Origin: Fasciola hepatica
Taxonomy: Eukaryota; Platyhelminthes; Trematoda; Plagiorchiida; Fasciolidae
NCBI GenBank assembly: GCA_948099385.1
Contig: CANUEZ040000165.1
Coordinates: forward strand, 6,088,501 to 6,152,500
Reading direction: 5' to 3'
Length of the DNA stretch: 64,000 nucleotides
Shown: positions 12,701 to 27,700 of the stretch, piece by piece
How positions within the stretch are numbered: the first letter of the stretch is position 1
Layout: each line of letters begins with the position of its first letter
Notes under the pieces: generated by a model
What the model was told of the DNA's origin: nothing
The model's database searches: none
Seen by the model: only the letters and a program-made list of their open reading frames with translations
Position numbers and translations under genes: made by a program

Positions 12701-15700
12701 CTATCTCGTAGCAGCTATCTGAAAAGGAAATAATGATGGAGAAAAGAGTGTGAAAGGAGTGGGAGGAGAACTACATTGATGGAATTAAGTCGATGAGGTA
12801 TATTTGTAGGTGCAAGAACGCCACTGACCGCGCCATTTAAACATTAGCCCCCCAACATATCTAACCATTGAGTGGGAGGGTCTTTTGAACCTCACGCAGG
12901 AAGTCTAACACGCCCTACATGGCCAAGTCCACCAGTCAGGCTTTTCATACTTTTCCTCCATGCCATGGACTGACCACCCTTACTCATCTTCCAACCCGTA
13001 CCCACCTCAGAAAACATAGCACGTCGAGAAATCCTGCCAGGAGACATGCATAACACATGTCCCAACCATCTTAGCTTGGTGAGCTTGAGTGTTTCATCTA
13101 ATGATTTGAACATTGAACCTAAGACTTTCCGCGGAATCTCGGCATTTCTCACATGGTGTTCCCACCAGATTCGAGCAATACTACGAAGACATCGGTGTTC
13201 AGATACCGAAAATCTTCGTATGGCCTCCGCCCGCAGTTGCCATGTCTCCAAACCATACAGAAACACGGGCCTGACTGCTGCAGCGTTCACTCGGCGTTTG
13301 AGAGGTAAACGGATTTCATGTTGACGCCACGGATGACTAAAGTTGTCAAATGCCAAGAAAGCCTTCTGTATACGCAGAGACACCTCATCCGATATCCGAC
13401 CTCCAGGTGAGACGCAGCTACCCAGGCAACAGAACTTGTCTACCACGTTTATAGTCTCCCCAGACACTGAAAGGTTTGGCGTTGGACCAACCCAGTCCCG
13501 CAACAGCATCTTGCACTTTGAAGGTCTGGTTTCAGACTGTGTGCCAAACAAAACATGGTACAATTGTGGGGGGGAGGTAGATAGTCCGAGTCCCTGGTTT
13601 GTTTGTGAGCGCGACACTGCCAGGTTGCCCAGGCCAAAGCAGGTGGTTTTCTTAGAAATTCACAACCGGAGCCTTTAGCTATCCAAAACTTAACCTTCAA
13701 GGCAGCGGGACGAAACGTGGGGTCCCAAACCCACTGGGGGCCGGTAACTGATTTCTCAGTTCATACACCCTTCGGATGAGGCCAAACATTCTGGGTGCCC
13801 AGTAGATCCCTCCGCCACAGATGTCGGTGAGCATACCGTTGTACTTCTCACACACTATCCATGGTTAGTTTCGAATCGGGGTTGACCCATCCCCCTTAGA
13901 GTGACTATTAGTCAGCCAACCCGATGGAGAGCGTCGGGCATTCGCTTTCGTTCTCTCACTTTAGTGGGAACACCTCCGTCATGAGAAGGCAGTGAGTAGG
14001 ACTTACTCAATAGAGGCTGTATTAGACACACGGTCACTTGGGAGCATTTCTAGAGGTGTTCAGGCTGAGTAGCCATCTCGGAGCCCGAGACACCCACTCC
14101 CGACCATACTGAGGCATTTTGAAGGCATCGGCTATTAGTGCACGATTACGCCAAGATTTTTGCTCCACTTCACAGGCTAACTTGAAAAAAAAAACGGTTT
14201 CAGGTTATCGTAGATTTGAATCCCACCACCGGCACCAATTTTGTATTACGCAAAGTGGTTCGTGGGTCTAAAAATAGATTCGCAGATCAACACAATTAAT
14301 CACTGCACGAATTCAATCACAATAGAAGACAAAACTTGAGCATCAGTGAGCTTGTATTAGCATGAGACAGAACAACGGTCGGTGCAGATCGAAACCGAAA
14401 ATGATGTCAGTCGAGAGCGTTCATGGTTTTTTTAAAATATATTCTCGGAGTCCGGGTCGGGATCAAGGTTACTGCTCGGGGCGGTGAGGATAAGGAGGTG
14501 CCTGCCGCACTTGGTAGTTCTGCCTCATGGTGAGCAATGGCACCTGAAATATAAAGAGGAAAGAAAATAGGGTTATGCACCATCAGAAATACATTACAGA
14601 ACAAATAAGAACCCGCCAGTCATATTTCCATTGTAGAATGGCCGACCGGAGGGCAAACGGTCTGAAACACCCGAGGCGATGTTTCACATGAACTGTCGAG
14701 GAGGCGTGAATAAGAAGCCTCAGCTCAACAACTGCAGGTTCCTGCTCGTACCCAACGGCATTAACACAGAGCTACATAATTTTATATCTGGCATAACTAC
14801 CAAGTAGTGGCGGGGTTTAAGGACAATAAGCCTTGTGGTTTGCTTGTATGTGGTGGATATCTGTGCTCAAAATGTTGATGAAACCATATTCTTGCTGCTA
14901 CCAGTGGACCGCAGCTATGACGGAATGTGAGCCTCTGATGGAAAATGATACAAGATTTTTCTACATTGAATTTACCCAAACATTATTCAGAACAATATTC
15001 ATGCACGGTATCAAGCATTTGGTTTGCCTCCATTTATCACATTTTTTCACAGTCTCATCGACATAGAGTGATGAAATATTTTTCTATTTTAAGCGCCATC
15101 ATATGTTGCACTTCTGACTCCAATGGCCAGCGTGTAGGTAGACCTTTAAATACCCTCTTCAGAACACAAGTTTTTACAGTTAAGTTTATATCTGCGCTAT
15201 GAGAGCGTAATTATGCGGACTGGACCTTGGGGTTACGCATTCTTTCACAGGCCTCACACCAAATAATGTACATAAAAATAGTTTTTCATGACTCTATTTA
15301 CGAACCTCTCGTAAAACGTAGCACGAAGCGTCATTCTGAAAAACCATCACGTACCCAGGTGACTTTTTTCGTTGAATTCGGAGACCTCTTCAATCATAAC
15401 GGTGGAGATTTCCCCAACATCCGACACATCTCTAGTTGAAGTCTACCAACAAATCTAAACATGTTTTACTCCGACCCAAATCACGAAGCTTCGTTTGTGT
15501 GATATATCGGCATCAAAGAAGATACATTTTCGGCGGAAATTCCTACGTCCAATGACTTTTTTCTGAGCCTTCCCCGACTCACTGTATACCAAGCACTCAC
15601 ATGAGGAACAAATCCATCGTCGAGATGACAGGCCTCGTGATTTGAACCCACGGATGAAATAAATACGTTCACTGATTTGTTGGACTTGCAATACAGCCTT

Positions 15701-18700
15701 CATATTCCATGACACTAGCCGCATAGAAAATTGTTGCTGCCTTATTTAGCGGAGAGTGAGAGTGCCTCGAAATCATCTTGCATTGGATTAAGGACAGGGA
15801 TTTCTGGCACTGTTATTTGATATGCACAACATCGTCCTGTTCATTCGATTTTCTAGGTATTCTACCTATGAAACGTATCTTTGTGGTAGTTTTTCTGTGA
15901 TTTATCCAATCCTCCCATTGGTGCTCCTATTCGCGTTAAAACACTGAGCAAGATACAGCACGAAAAATATAAGATTCCTAGCCTGTACAACTTTTTTTAT
16001 CTCCTTTATGGAGATGCCGAGAAAATTCAGTTTTAGTGGGTCTTTTCGTCCCTATCGTGATAACGATATGTAATTAACGAGACGCTCTCAACTGAACTTG
16101 ATGCCACCGCTCACACTGATGTGAACTGGAATTTCCCACTTTTCGGAATGCCTGACATTCATCGTTAAGAGGCAGTTTCAAAGCACATAACGTAAAACTT
16201 TTCAATTACGAAAGAATTTCTCCTGACTTCTTATAAGCACAACCATGAAAATTATATTGGCTGAAGAAACGGCTTCTACCAATATAACTAGGTAGTAACC
16301 CAATCTTTATATAACCTAGGATACTTTTTGTGATCCCGTTGATCAGTTTAATTATATTCCTATCCCTTGTTACACTTTAGCTTACTTTGCTCAGAGCATT
16401 TTACCCCGGCAACCAAGGTCACACACATCCAGCTACCCATAGCGCAGCTAAGAATCAACGTGGATCAGAGGAAAATTTGAATAAATGAGTATCATTACCC
16501 TATGGACTGATATACCTCCTTGAAGTCACGAAACTGGAACTATATATTGAGTGAGATTTCGAGTGCATCACGTTTGACACTACCCATATATTTTAGAAAG
16601 TAAACTGTGCCAAACATATTATTTCGCCTCATTATGATCTGCTGATACCCTTGAATGTGATGCATAAGGAGTAATTTCGTCTCATGCACAGCATGACGTT
16701 ACAAACCAGGTTTTTAGAAAGTGTCCGTGTGTGGTGTGAACTGATTGGTAAGTGAAACACCATCTGCAAAAGACGTTTGCTATTCGGTATGGATTCGAAT
16801 ATGAACATCATAATTGTTAGTTTATAGACGACGGACCCGTGATCAAGCGATTCAGTGACACCTTCACCTCATCACAATTTTTAAAGGATTTTGTCTCCCT
16901 CCCTCGCGTTATCGATTCGTTTACTTACCATATTTTTATGCTTCTCACTCACGTCTCATTCACTGGTCCCATCGTTATTTTACACTTTTTTTAATCTGCA
17001 GGAATGTCTAAATCATTTACGAACACAATTTAAGAAAAGTTCACGCGTCAATCGTCTATCTGGTTTGTATTTGGAAAAGAAACAACGGTGAGTTGCTTCG
17101 AATAAGAACACTAAAATATTCTATAATATTCTATATGGTATACTTTGAGTAAGTACAGTATAAGAACCTTGACCTATAAACCTGGTCAGTTAGGATGTGT
17201 CAGACTTCCGGGTTGCGGTCGTCGAGAACCGCGTTTAGCTTTTCCCAACATCAGCTATCTGTGACGTCAGCGTGTCATTTGATTGCCTGTCTGGGGTTTA
17301 GTGTACTCGACGGTGGTAAGATCCGTCCTATCATACGACTCAGAAACATGGCTATTAAGGCTAAAAGATGGGCGAAGAATATCGGTGTCTTCGTAGTGGG
17401 GACACTGTGTGACCGTTGCTGAAACTAAGCGTAGGGTGTTGGAAATCAGAGGTTAATCACTAAAACAAGTACTGAGTCGAAGCAGGTTAATATGACTGGG
17501 GCATGTGTTACGCATGCCCACCGATATATTTCTCCGGCGTACACCGTTCTCCAAGACAGGTAGTGATAGAGGTGGTCAGTCCATATCATGGCAGGAAGGT
17601 ATGAAAGCCTTGACCACTGGACTTGATCAAGTAGGACATGTGAGAATTCCGGGTTGAGGTCCACGAGACCCGCTCACCAAATAGCTGAAGACATTAGGTG
17701 ACCTGACTGTGTCGCTGTCAGTGGGGTGGTTTCATTCGTACTCTTTTTGGCTCTTTTCCACTTTATGCTTCTATTCATTTTGTCCTCAACTAGACAGTGC
17801 CGCAAAGGTAGCAACCAAAACGAAGCATCAAATATGAGGTTGGTAGTTGAATGAACTGGACTGAGAGTACTGTGCTGGGATTAGAATGGGTAAGCTCAGT
17901 AACTACAAGTCGCCATTGTACAATTGAGAAGTGCCGGTCACCCGGATCCTACGAATCAGCATTGTTTTGTCCCATACTTACGCAGCTGGTGTGCTGGAAA
18001 GAGGCCTCTCATAACTCATTGCTTATCTGTTAGTGAAGAAATACAAGAGACCCCTGAGAGTAGAGTATATGAAAAGCTGGTAAGCTTCGACCACTGGTGC
18101 CTTCGGTATATAGCTGACATCAAATGGCATGATCAAGTCTCAGAGTCCACTGTACGACAGTGCTGCTCGAATGTAGAAGTCGTTTTATTTTCCTCTGGGG
18201 CGCTGTTCCCAATGGTTCGACTGTCCTCCGTCGATCCGAACTGAAACTCACAAACAGAAGTCTTCCACAGGCACCTCGTCCAAGCAGGAAGTGTCGCCTT
18301 GGCGGTCAGCTAAAGACGTGGGTCAACATTGCCAAAGTTAACCTAGAACATCTATGCTTTCAGTCAGTCTTTGGACTTCCTGTGTCGCATAAAAAGTGGA
18401 TATCACTGCATACGGACCTTGCCTCCGACCACAACACACTGAAAGTCGCCATCAGAGACATTCACAGAGCTGACTTTTTCTCTCGCGGGAGTTAGTCGCA
18501 TTAAAGTAAAAGTAGATTATGTGGTTTAAATCTCTGGGTCATCGTTTCCGGTAGTTCATCATAGTTTACCGGGTTCTTGTGTTCATGAAGTACGTTCCTT
18601 TCATTGCACTCGGATATAGGCGTATATATTTGTGCATATTTTACATCGGTTTGAAGTCAAGCATGGTGCCAACGCAGCAACAACAATTACAAAAATAAGG

Positions 18701-21700
18701 AGTCGTGTTTTGTCGATGAATTCCGGTCTCATACAAGGTTTTGACTTCAGAAGTAGACAAATAGTGCGTATCCACTTCGCTGATACGATAAGGTACTCCC
18801 AAATCAATTCAGCTATCAACAGTGATCATGCACACAAAGCCTGTCAACTAATAACTGACCATTAGCCTGGAAAGTGTGTCACAAGGCTCATTAATTAACG
18901 CCATATGACCATAAAGTCATCAGTAACACAGTATAGCCTGGACTGACCTCCATCCAGCCGGGGACAGCAAAATAGCCTCAACAAAGCAGTGCACTTCAGG
19001 AACGCTTGCCGCCGGAATAAAACTGTAGTCCTCGTACTGACAACGTGATAGGTGGCATTTTGTGCGACTTTTCACATAGGCCAACCTGAGGGCGCCGGAT
19101 TCGACCAATAGGGATACTAAAAATAACAGTCGGGTCGTGAATATCAATCGTGCAAGACCTTGACAATACGGCTCAGGTCTGTTCAGTTCCTTCAACCATT
19201 AATCTTGCACTCCCGTGCGCTGGTTCTGGCTGGTACCTCACAGTATCATCGAATCAGAAGTGACATAAACAGAAACACGAGGAGCAAATAAACAATGGAA
19301 GGGGATAAGCAAAAAAGATGAAAATGACAGAAGGCCAACAAGCCTCTTTCCGCTACTCTTAGCCATATCGCCTGTTGTCTATCCGGTAAGCGGACCCCAA
19401 CGCGGAAGCCTAGCTCACATGTCCAACTCGGCGAGGTCCTCTGGTTAAGCTTTTCATACCTTTTACCCATGCGATGGAGTGACCTCCTCAACCGATTGTT
19501 TAACCACTGCCTGCCTCGGAGAACAGTGAATAGTAAATGAGTCTGTTCTTGGTTATTGGTAACACATAACGCAACCTCAAACATTGGTCGTTTTCGCATA
19601 TATTCCACTCATCATAATCATGTTTCTGAGTTGCATAATAGAATTAACCGAACTGCCACTGCACACTCAACCATTGAAAGCGAACGGATGTCATATCGAA
19701 GTCGCATGTGACTCAGATTGGCGAAAACCAAACCTGAATCATCCATCACAATCAGTCATAAACCTTATATTGATAAAATAATAAACAGTCTCAGAATTCT
19801 GAATCGTCAGATGAGTCGTATCGCTTCTTGTTTGCTTCCAGGTAAGTTCAGACCAGTGATTATCTACATAAACTGGAAATAGTAATGAATGTGACGACAC
19901 TTCAGTCTACAGTTTAGGCAATGACTCACCAAGTGAAGAACATAAAATCACCGATAGTCCCGAAATTCGATTCGACTAAACTATACACTAACTTATTTTT
20001 CCTCTTTGGTTTCTGTCATCCAGCTTCGAGGATGCTCACGCTGTTTACACTCAGCTGCTGAATGAGGATCCAACCAATATAGTAAGTTACCAGTGCTCGT
20101 TCGCTCTCAGAAAAATAATTTCATACCCTTACTGTCGAGTATTATACTGTTCACGTTTGTACTCGGGGAAATAATTCTCCCTTTCTGTGATCACTTTCTC
20201 CATATTTTCGTTTTGGATGTCACTTCAACTCGTGTCAGCATGGCATCCCAACGATACTGTGAATCACACGTTGAAAAGAGATGTCGATGAATAAACCATG
20301 TAGATGAGCAGTGACAATGACCGTCTTTCGTAGAACTGTTTAGTGTTTTTCGTCGTGATTTTCGGCGGTTCTGTAGTATTAACGGTAAAAGTCAAGTTCG
20401 GTGGTCATTACTAAATAATTATCACATTGATCATGTATCCAAACAAGCTCCGTAACGGGTAGTGCCTCCTTTTCACTTAGGCTTCTACGGAGTAGAGGTT
20501 CATCGTAGGAGTTGATCGCTGTGCGTGTCTGTGAGATGTGTTGTTACTGTTGGAAGGCAAGTGACGGAACGGCGTTCCTATATTATGTAGTGTTGACCCA
20601 AAACAAACCCGCTGAGAGGTAGACTCAGATGATAGCCTGGAATATACCTGGCAATCAGTCAGTCAGGAACCTCTGATTCCATCACCACAGTCCAGCCCAG
20701 TTGGGACTCGGTGGGCACACACTACCAACAGCTGCTGCTGGTTTTTTATTACATGGTTTCTCATGAGTGCAGTGGAAGGGGTATACCCCATAGTCTCAAA
20801 GGCCCACTACACTGTTGGAGATAGCCGGTAATCGGACCCTAAGACTTGGAGTGGGGAACCACATAGGATCCCAGTAGGTGAGATGTGGTAACGTGCTGGG
20901 CGACAGCGGCTTACTGTCTGCCACCAAAGTGACCGGTGTCGGTAGTGGAGCTAAAACCTCTGACCTCCGACGTGGTAATCAAACGATTTAAATCACTTGA
21001 CTACTACCAGCTAAAGTTCCTTACAAACGGTGATGAAATAGAGTTGCACCAGGATTGCCAGTGCTAAGCTGCAAGAAGAATCATTTCATAAGTAATTCGT
21101 ATTGATTACCCATTAAGTTATTCTCGTCTTCATTTGTAGCCGGATCCACCAATGTGATCCTTCTCTCATGTCCAAATTGTCGTTGACCCTATGGCTTAAA
21201 CGGCCAGTTCCACGGATTTTTTGCAATAGAAGAAGATACAAACTATAAATGCTCATGTCCCCAGTACTGTTAGGTACTGCCACATCCATTCCTTCACATA
21301 CTAGGAATGTTATACACGCTAAACCTAACTGGCTAGCTATGATTACTGGTCCTCTTGGTATCAGTGCAATAGTCCTTTATGATGATGAATATACCACCTA
21401 TACTGCGCTCATCCGTAAGCATAACCTGAAGAACGTAAAAGGACAAACTGACTCAATAGGTACCCTACAGATACTTTTGTTTTTACTTTGTTCGCTGAAC
21501 TGATCGATTGGATTGCTCTGATTGGAGAGCCAGTTCCAAAGTCAGAGCAGCATTTCGGGAGATCCCCATGGAGAGGGTCGGTGGGATCGTTGCGAATTTC
21601 CAACGCAAATTTTTCACAGACAACGACGTGTAAAACACCTATCTTATTGTTCACTTCCGAAAACGGGATGGAAGAGACACAACTAATTAAAGGAATACCT

Positions 21701-24700
21701 CGAAGTGGCATATCACAATCCGTCTGTAATAATGCGAAAATCACGGTGGGGGGTGGGGGACAACATAACAAGATTGGTAAAACATTGATAAATAAAGGAA
21801 CCTAGAAATGCAGACTTGCCGTTGCCGGAGCTTTCGATTTTGAAAAGAAAGCCGAGAGTTTGCACACGCAATCGACAGCATAAGACGACTAGGAAAGATC
21901 ACGCCAAGGTACTTAGTAGATTCAGCTCTGGGTAATTATGTGGTAAGAGAAGTAGAAGAATCATTCGGGTAGTTGTTCGAGATGGGGTGAACACTCGGAA
22001 GTGTTAAGGGGAGATCACTCCGTTCCGAAACCCCATCATGTTTTGAAGATTAGTAGATGTGCTTTAATCAAAACCACTTCACCAAATCTACTCCGTTATA
22101 CCGTCACCCACGCCAAATAGGATCTGGAACTATGGTAAAATTTTATTGTTTAATAACACAGCGTAGTCGAAATCGTTGGTAGGTTGTCGACGTTTCGGTC
22201 ACCACGGGTAACCTTTTTCAAGACTGGTTTTACAACCGAACCGATCTCGGTTCTGACACAGGACCTGTAGCTGGTATAGCAGCGCAGCCCGCCTTTACCC
22301 AATGCGTTCTGTGTTGCGGGTAGCTTGCTAACTGATGGCTTTACAAACTAATCATCTGATGAAATCCGCGCTTTGGAATGTGCCGTGCCGATTCAAACAT
22401 GATTATGACCAGATGGTACCGTTTGTGTATACATGCGTGTATCGATTTGTGTTGTTTGCAAGAATGGACGGTGTTTGTTGTGTGTAAGTGAATCACTTAG
22501 ACTAAGAGGCCAGTCTCCTGAGCATGCGCTCAATCTGAACGGGATATGATTGTTGGGACGTGTTACGCACGCCCATCTATACGCTTCCTCGGTATACATT
22601 TTTCTTCGAGACAGGTAATGGTTGAAGGATAGGTCGAGGTGGTCAGTCCACGACATGGCAAAAAACTATGAAAACCCTGATCGGGGAACTTGATCAAGTA
22701 GGACGTGTTAGACTTCCTAGTTGAGATCCACGAGATTCGCCCACCGGATGGTTAGATACATCAAGTGATGTGGCTTAGGGCCATGGTTGCTTTGATGCTC
22801 TTTCTTTGTTCTTGTGATTTCCACTTATAACTTTCTCTTCGTTTTACTTTCAACTCGACGGCCCAGAGAGGTAGTAATCAAAAGCAAAGCACATAGATGC
22901 GAGATCAACGATTGAGGAACTAAATTGAGACTTTCAAGTCTTGGTGAGACAGTGTTCCCCATACATGATCCTACCCTCAGTGAAATGGATGGAGGAGACT
23001 TTTTGTTTCGGCGGATTCAACTGTCCTAAGGGGATACTCATCAAATCCCGGGGTACATATACCTCTGTCTGGTTACCCAAAATGTCACTATACTCCTTGG
23101 TACCCTACTGCTTTTCAGATTGTAGTAATTGTGTAAAGACCATGGATGCACTCTCGGCTGAGGTACTGTTAGTGATCCTTCAATTCTGAACTGGATGGTC
23201 AAATCTTACAGCATCCAAGATGATGATTCCCAAGAAGGCCATCCTGTTTGAGCGTTTGGCGATGTCGGCACCATGCCATATGGATGCGATTGTATCGAGG
23301 TGGGATGAGTATACCGGTCGATCATCTACATGGTAGTGTTTGCCTCGGTATTTCTTTTTGTCGTAAGGTGAAATTCATTTCGATCTTTCCATGCTTTCTG
23401 AACACTGCTGTGGGATAGATTCTTGTAATCAATTTGATGGCCTTTTTCTCTGAATTCTGCGCTATCCCTAATGTGAGTTGGTTATATTTTTATTTCATGG
23501 ACGATAAATACTGCTGACAATCGGTTTTATGGATTTTCCTGTAGTTTCCTACTTGTTATAAAGCTGATTAGTCATTACTGGCATTTGCTTCTCATTCCAT
23601 TTCTAGTTGGCTCGCAAGCGCATGATTGCTATCCTAAAAGCACAGAGGAAGATCACTGAAGCCATTGACAATTTACGCCAGTATTTAAACACGTGAGTTA
23701 TGGCAGCTCTTATTCGACCGTTTGTGTGCTGTTCATTTGACTGGAGTAGTAACTATGGTCGGAGCCTGTCATTCTTGCTATACGGCACCTACCCAGTCTT
23801 TACTCTTCACATCCACTCAACTCACCCATGTCTTCAAAGTACTGTTTATCGTGAAACAAATGATCAAATCAGAGGTTAAACCCCCAACGGGCTACGCTTT
23901 TTCGTTGTGGTTAAGCGTGTCCCGTAATAAGCTCATCAACGTACATTGCTGGCTGAAAGATTCCAGTTCATGATTTAGTAGGCACGTATGAAAACTTTAA
24001 CTAGTGGGCTTAATTGGTGCGTGTTTCAGATTTCTTGATTCGAGTTTCAGAAATCTGCCCGTGCTTTTTGAGAAGTTGTTGTGATCCGTGAGAGTTTGAA
24101 GCATACCATTCCTTGACTCACCCTACTCCTTCTTCATTGTTAGTGTTTATGTTTGACGTACTGTTTTGCACTCGTTTTTTGGTCGGATTTTACTAAACAA
24201 GCAGCAATGATCTGCTGCACTTCACCACAGATCAAATGGTAGGTAAATAATCATCAGTCCAAAATTCCTCCTGTGATCCGTCATTTTCCAAACTCGTGCC
24301 TCTTCTTCCGGTCTACTTGATTTCAGGTTCATGAGCGATTTCGAGGCGTGGAACGAGCTTGCTGATCTCTACCTGATGGAAGGAGATTACAAACATGCAG
24401 CTTTCTGTATGGAAGAAATGCTTCTGTCCAATCCACACAATCATTTGTATTGTCAACGGTATGCTGAGGTGAGCACCGTTTCTGTTGTTGTTGAGCAGAG
24501 TGTTCGATACATCGATTAGTGTGCTTTGGGCCGTTCATAGTTTTCACTTCAGATGTGCATCACTGTATGGATATATCATCACACATATAATGCACGAAAT
24601 CCTATTAAACCTACCCCGTTTTTCTGCTGTTACATTTGATGCAAACCACTTAGAATAACCAAATTGGGTGCGCCCTTCGATTGGCTGCGCTACGTTTTTT

Positions 24701-27700
24701 CTTCCGCTGTCACTTTGGAATTTACGGTTATCCTCATTGAAATAATCATGCACTCCCGGCTGGAAGTGTTGCCTCTACAAAATCATGCTTCGCGTGTGCC
24801 GCGTGACTCTCAAGTGCTTGAGGCTGATACTAGTCGAACTTGGACAACAAACGCAGAGGTAACTGGCAAGCAGCTCTCACCTGCACCCCTCCGGCTAAGA
24901 TGGCCATGCTCTCCGTGGTCTGTGAGAACGTTCACTTACTCTTCTCAAATATGTCGGATCTAATGCGCACTCTGAATACATGAATTCATGTTCATACATG
25001 TTTCAAACGTGAATGTTGACGAGCCTTTGATATGCGTAGATGGATTTCAGCGCTACGATAAGATAGTTTGCTGAAAAAGAAGAAGAAATATGGAGGCGGA
25101 GTGGCAGTCTGCGTAAATTAATCCTGGAGCGTCAAGTCGACCGTTATATTTAAATACTCTTCAAACGGTATGAACTGTTTGGCTATTCAGTATTTTCCCA
25201 AATTTGCACGTTTTCGAAGTACAATTATAACCAGTATGAATGTCGCCCCTTTTTGCCCACATCAATTTCTTCTACGATACACTTATACCATTATTAATTC
25301 CTGTTTTGGATGAAAATTGACGTTATTATTGGTGAATTTAATCATGCCAGTACATACCCGCTACTTTCGTTGGGTTTAGCGGATATCAGTAACTTCCCCA
25401 CAAGAGCAAACTCCGTGTTGGATGAAGTAATCACCAATCATCCTGGGTTATTCTCTTTTTGACTGTAAGCTCCAGCTACTGCAAGCGATCATAGTTTACT
25501 TCTTTTGGGACCGAAAATTTATTCACACACTGCTCATGACTTTTTCACGGAAACATATCGGGTAAAGTATCGCCTTCGGAACTTTTCGCCCGGTAACATC
25601 TCTCTACTGAATGCAGCCATCGGTTCTGCCTTTTCATGGTTTTCCTCCTGAGAACAATGATTCCTAAGTTTCTGTGGCACGATACAAAGCCACTTTGTAT
25701 ACCACTAATGCTACTTTCATACATCCGCCCAGCGACTGTCCTCCTTCGTATTTTTCATGTGTTAGCACAGACAAACCTTTCTCTGTTTTCAACGTAATCG
25801 AAATTCTCTTGTCTAAAGCCTCATTTTCTGCTGGTCCGGATGGCCTCCCTTGCAACTTTCAGGCATGCTGCTGCCCAGCTTGAGGAACCTATATCAATTT
25901 TGTTTAATGAATCTTCATCAAATTATTCACTCCATGATTTTTAGCTATCACTCACCATTATCCCAATTCTCAAGGGCCCCAACACAAACGGCACAGAAAA
26001 GTGTTTTCGTCCGAAAGCTCTCACATGGGCATCACTAAAAATTTCTGAGGAGGCTAAACTTGGTCATCTTCAGACTTTCCTGAATGTACCTCCGAACCCT
26101 TGTTAGTTCGCCTACAAACCCAAAAGATCCACTCTCGATGCTGTTGCTCCTCAGTCCATTTCATTATGAATTCCCTCGGTAGATCCGCCCGATCTGTTTG
26201 CTGTGTCTTGATTGTACCTCTGCCTTTGATTCAGTCTCCCGTTTTCTTCTTCAAAAGCTTCAGCCTTTAAATTGTCCCGCACCAATTCTTGCCTCACTTT
26301 CTATCTATCTTCACAATAGAATGCAGGAAAACAAGGTATGGTGCGAATGTTCCAAACTCCTTGTCGGCAACTATGGAGCACTCCAGGGTGCCGTATTGTC
26401 TCCCTTATCTTCCACGTATATCAACGGCCTACCGGTGTCGCCCCGTATATGACAATTAAATACGCTGATGATGTTGTTCTTTGTCAGGTTACTTCTGACG
26501 CCTCCGACTCCAGAATCCTCAGTGGTCTGCTGGGAGATTCTCCTTCGAATTCCAAGTTTTTCCTTGACGACGTAATGGTTGAGATCCTTCAAAAAGTTCC
26601 GTATAGCTATCATAGATTTGGAAGTTTTCTTAAAAGTCTGATGCATGCTTATTCTAGAGTCTTTATGTAATTAGTTCTTCCTTGTTCTACTTCAGAGAGC
26701 CTTCAACCTCGTACCGTCCTTCTGTTTTCATAAATGAGAGGTCATTGTTTCTAATTGGAGTGTATAGCCAGGGTCATCCATGTTTACGAATCACATGTGA
26801 CGTGAACAATGTTCAATAGCACATTCATGAGCATCACAACTGAATTATTAACGACCAAGGTCGTTGCTTTCGCAAGCCAATTCGACATTTTTGCCATTTT
26901 CCTAAGGGTGGGTATAGTAGCACTTCGTGCCGTCTTAGAAACCTTTTCCGGGACACACCAGCATTCCCAATTCGGTCACTATGTGGTTTGGATCAGAAGT
27001 AATCGCACTATATTTCTTTAATTTTACTATGCTCTTCGTCAAATTTGCGCCTCGTGATTAGAATGGTTTCCACTTCAGTTTTCTCTCATAACTTTATTAC
27101 GGCACATCTTTATCGACCGGCTTTTATGTATAAGTGAGTGGTTTATTAATACTGTTGTGCTTGGCCTCGTTTTTGCTTAATCTGTGAACCTGATGCTGAG
27201 CATCAATACAACGTCCAACCTTTCAGACGCGATTTTTAGAGTTTTCACGCAGTCGATCCGATTGAATTGGGCACAAACTTTATCCCGATGGTTTGTGGTT
27301 TCGCACTATTCTGTTTGGTCATCCGAGTAGCTGAAGGAAGACATAACCCAGACGGGCCTCATCTGAACTGTTTGCCTCGAAATTCGGCAGTTTTCGCAAG
27401 TCAGTCAGTCATTCTCTGTATGTGTGTGTGAGCGTGCGTGTGTCCTCATACAATGCACACACGAGGTTAACTGATGCTACAAAGGCCAGCACATTGAATA
27501 GAGTTCAGTGTCGGGTACATGTTTGTGATATTGATGTTTATGTAGCACAAATTAATCTCTCAGATGGAAAGATGCACTTTATTTGATCTTCGCGTGAGAT
27601 GTAGTCTATTAGTGTGTATATTGTACTGACTGTCATTTTGGTATACCATAATCGAAGCGAAGAATTTCCCCCGCGAGCGCAAAGACGCGCACACACATAC

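Noticed and set aside
14205..14262. A third SINE or tRNA end (GATTTGAATCCC)
   Set aside because: It has a B-box-like motif only; no A box at the right distance and no body shared with the other SINE copies.
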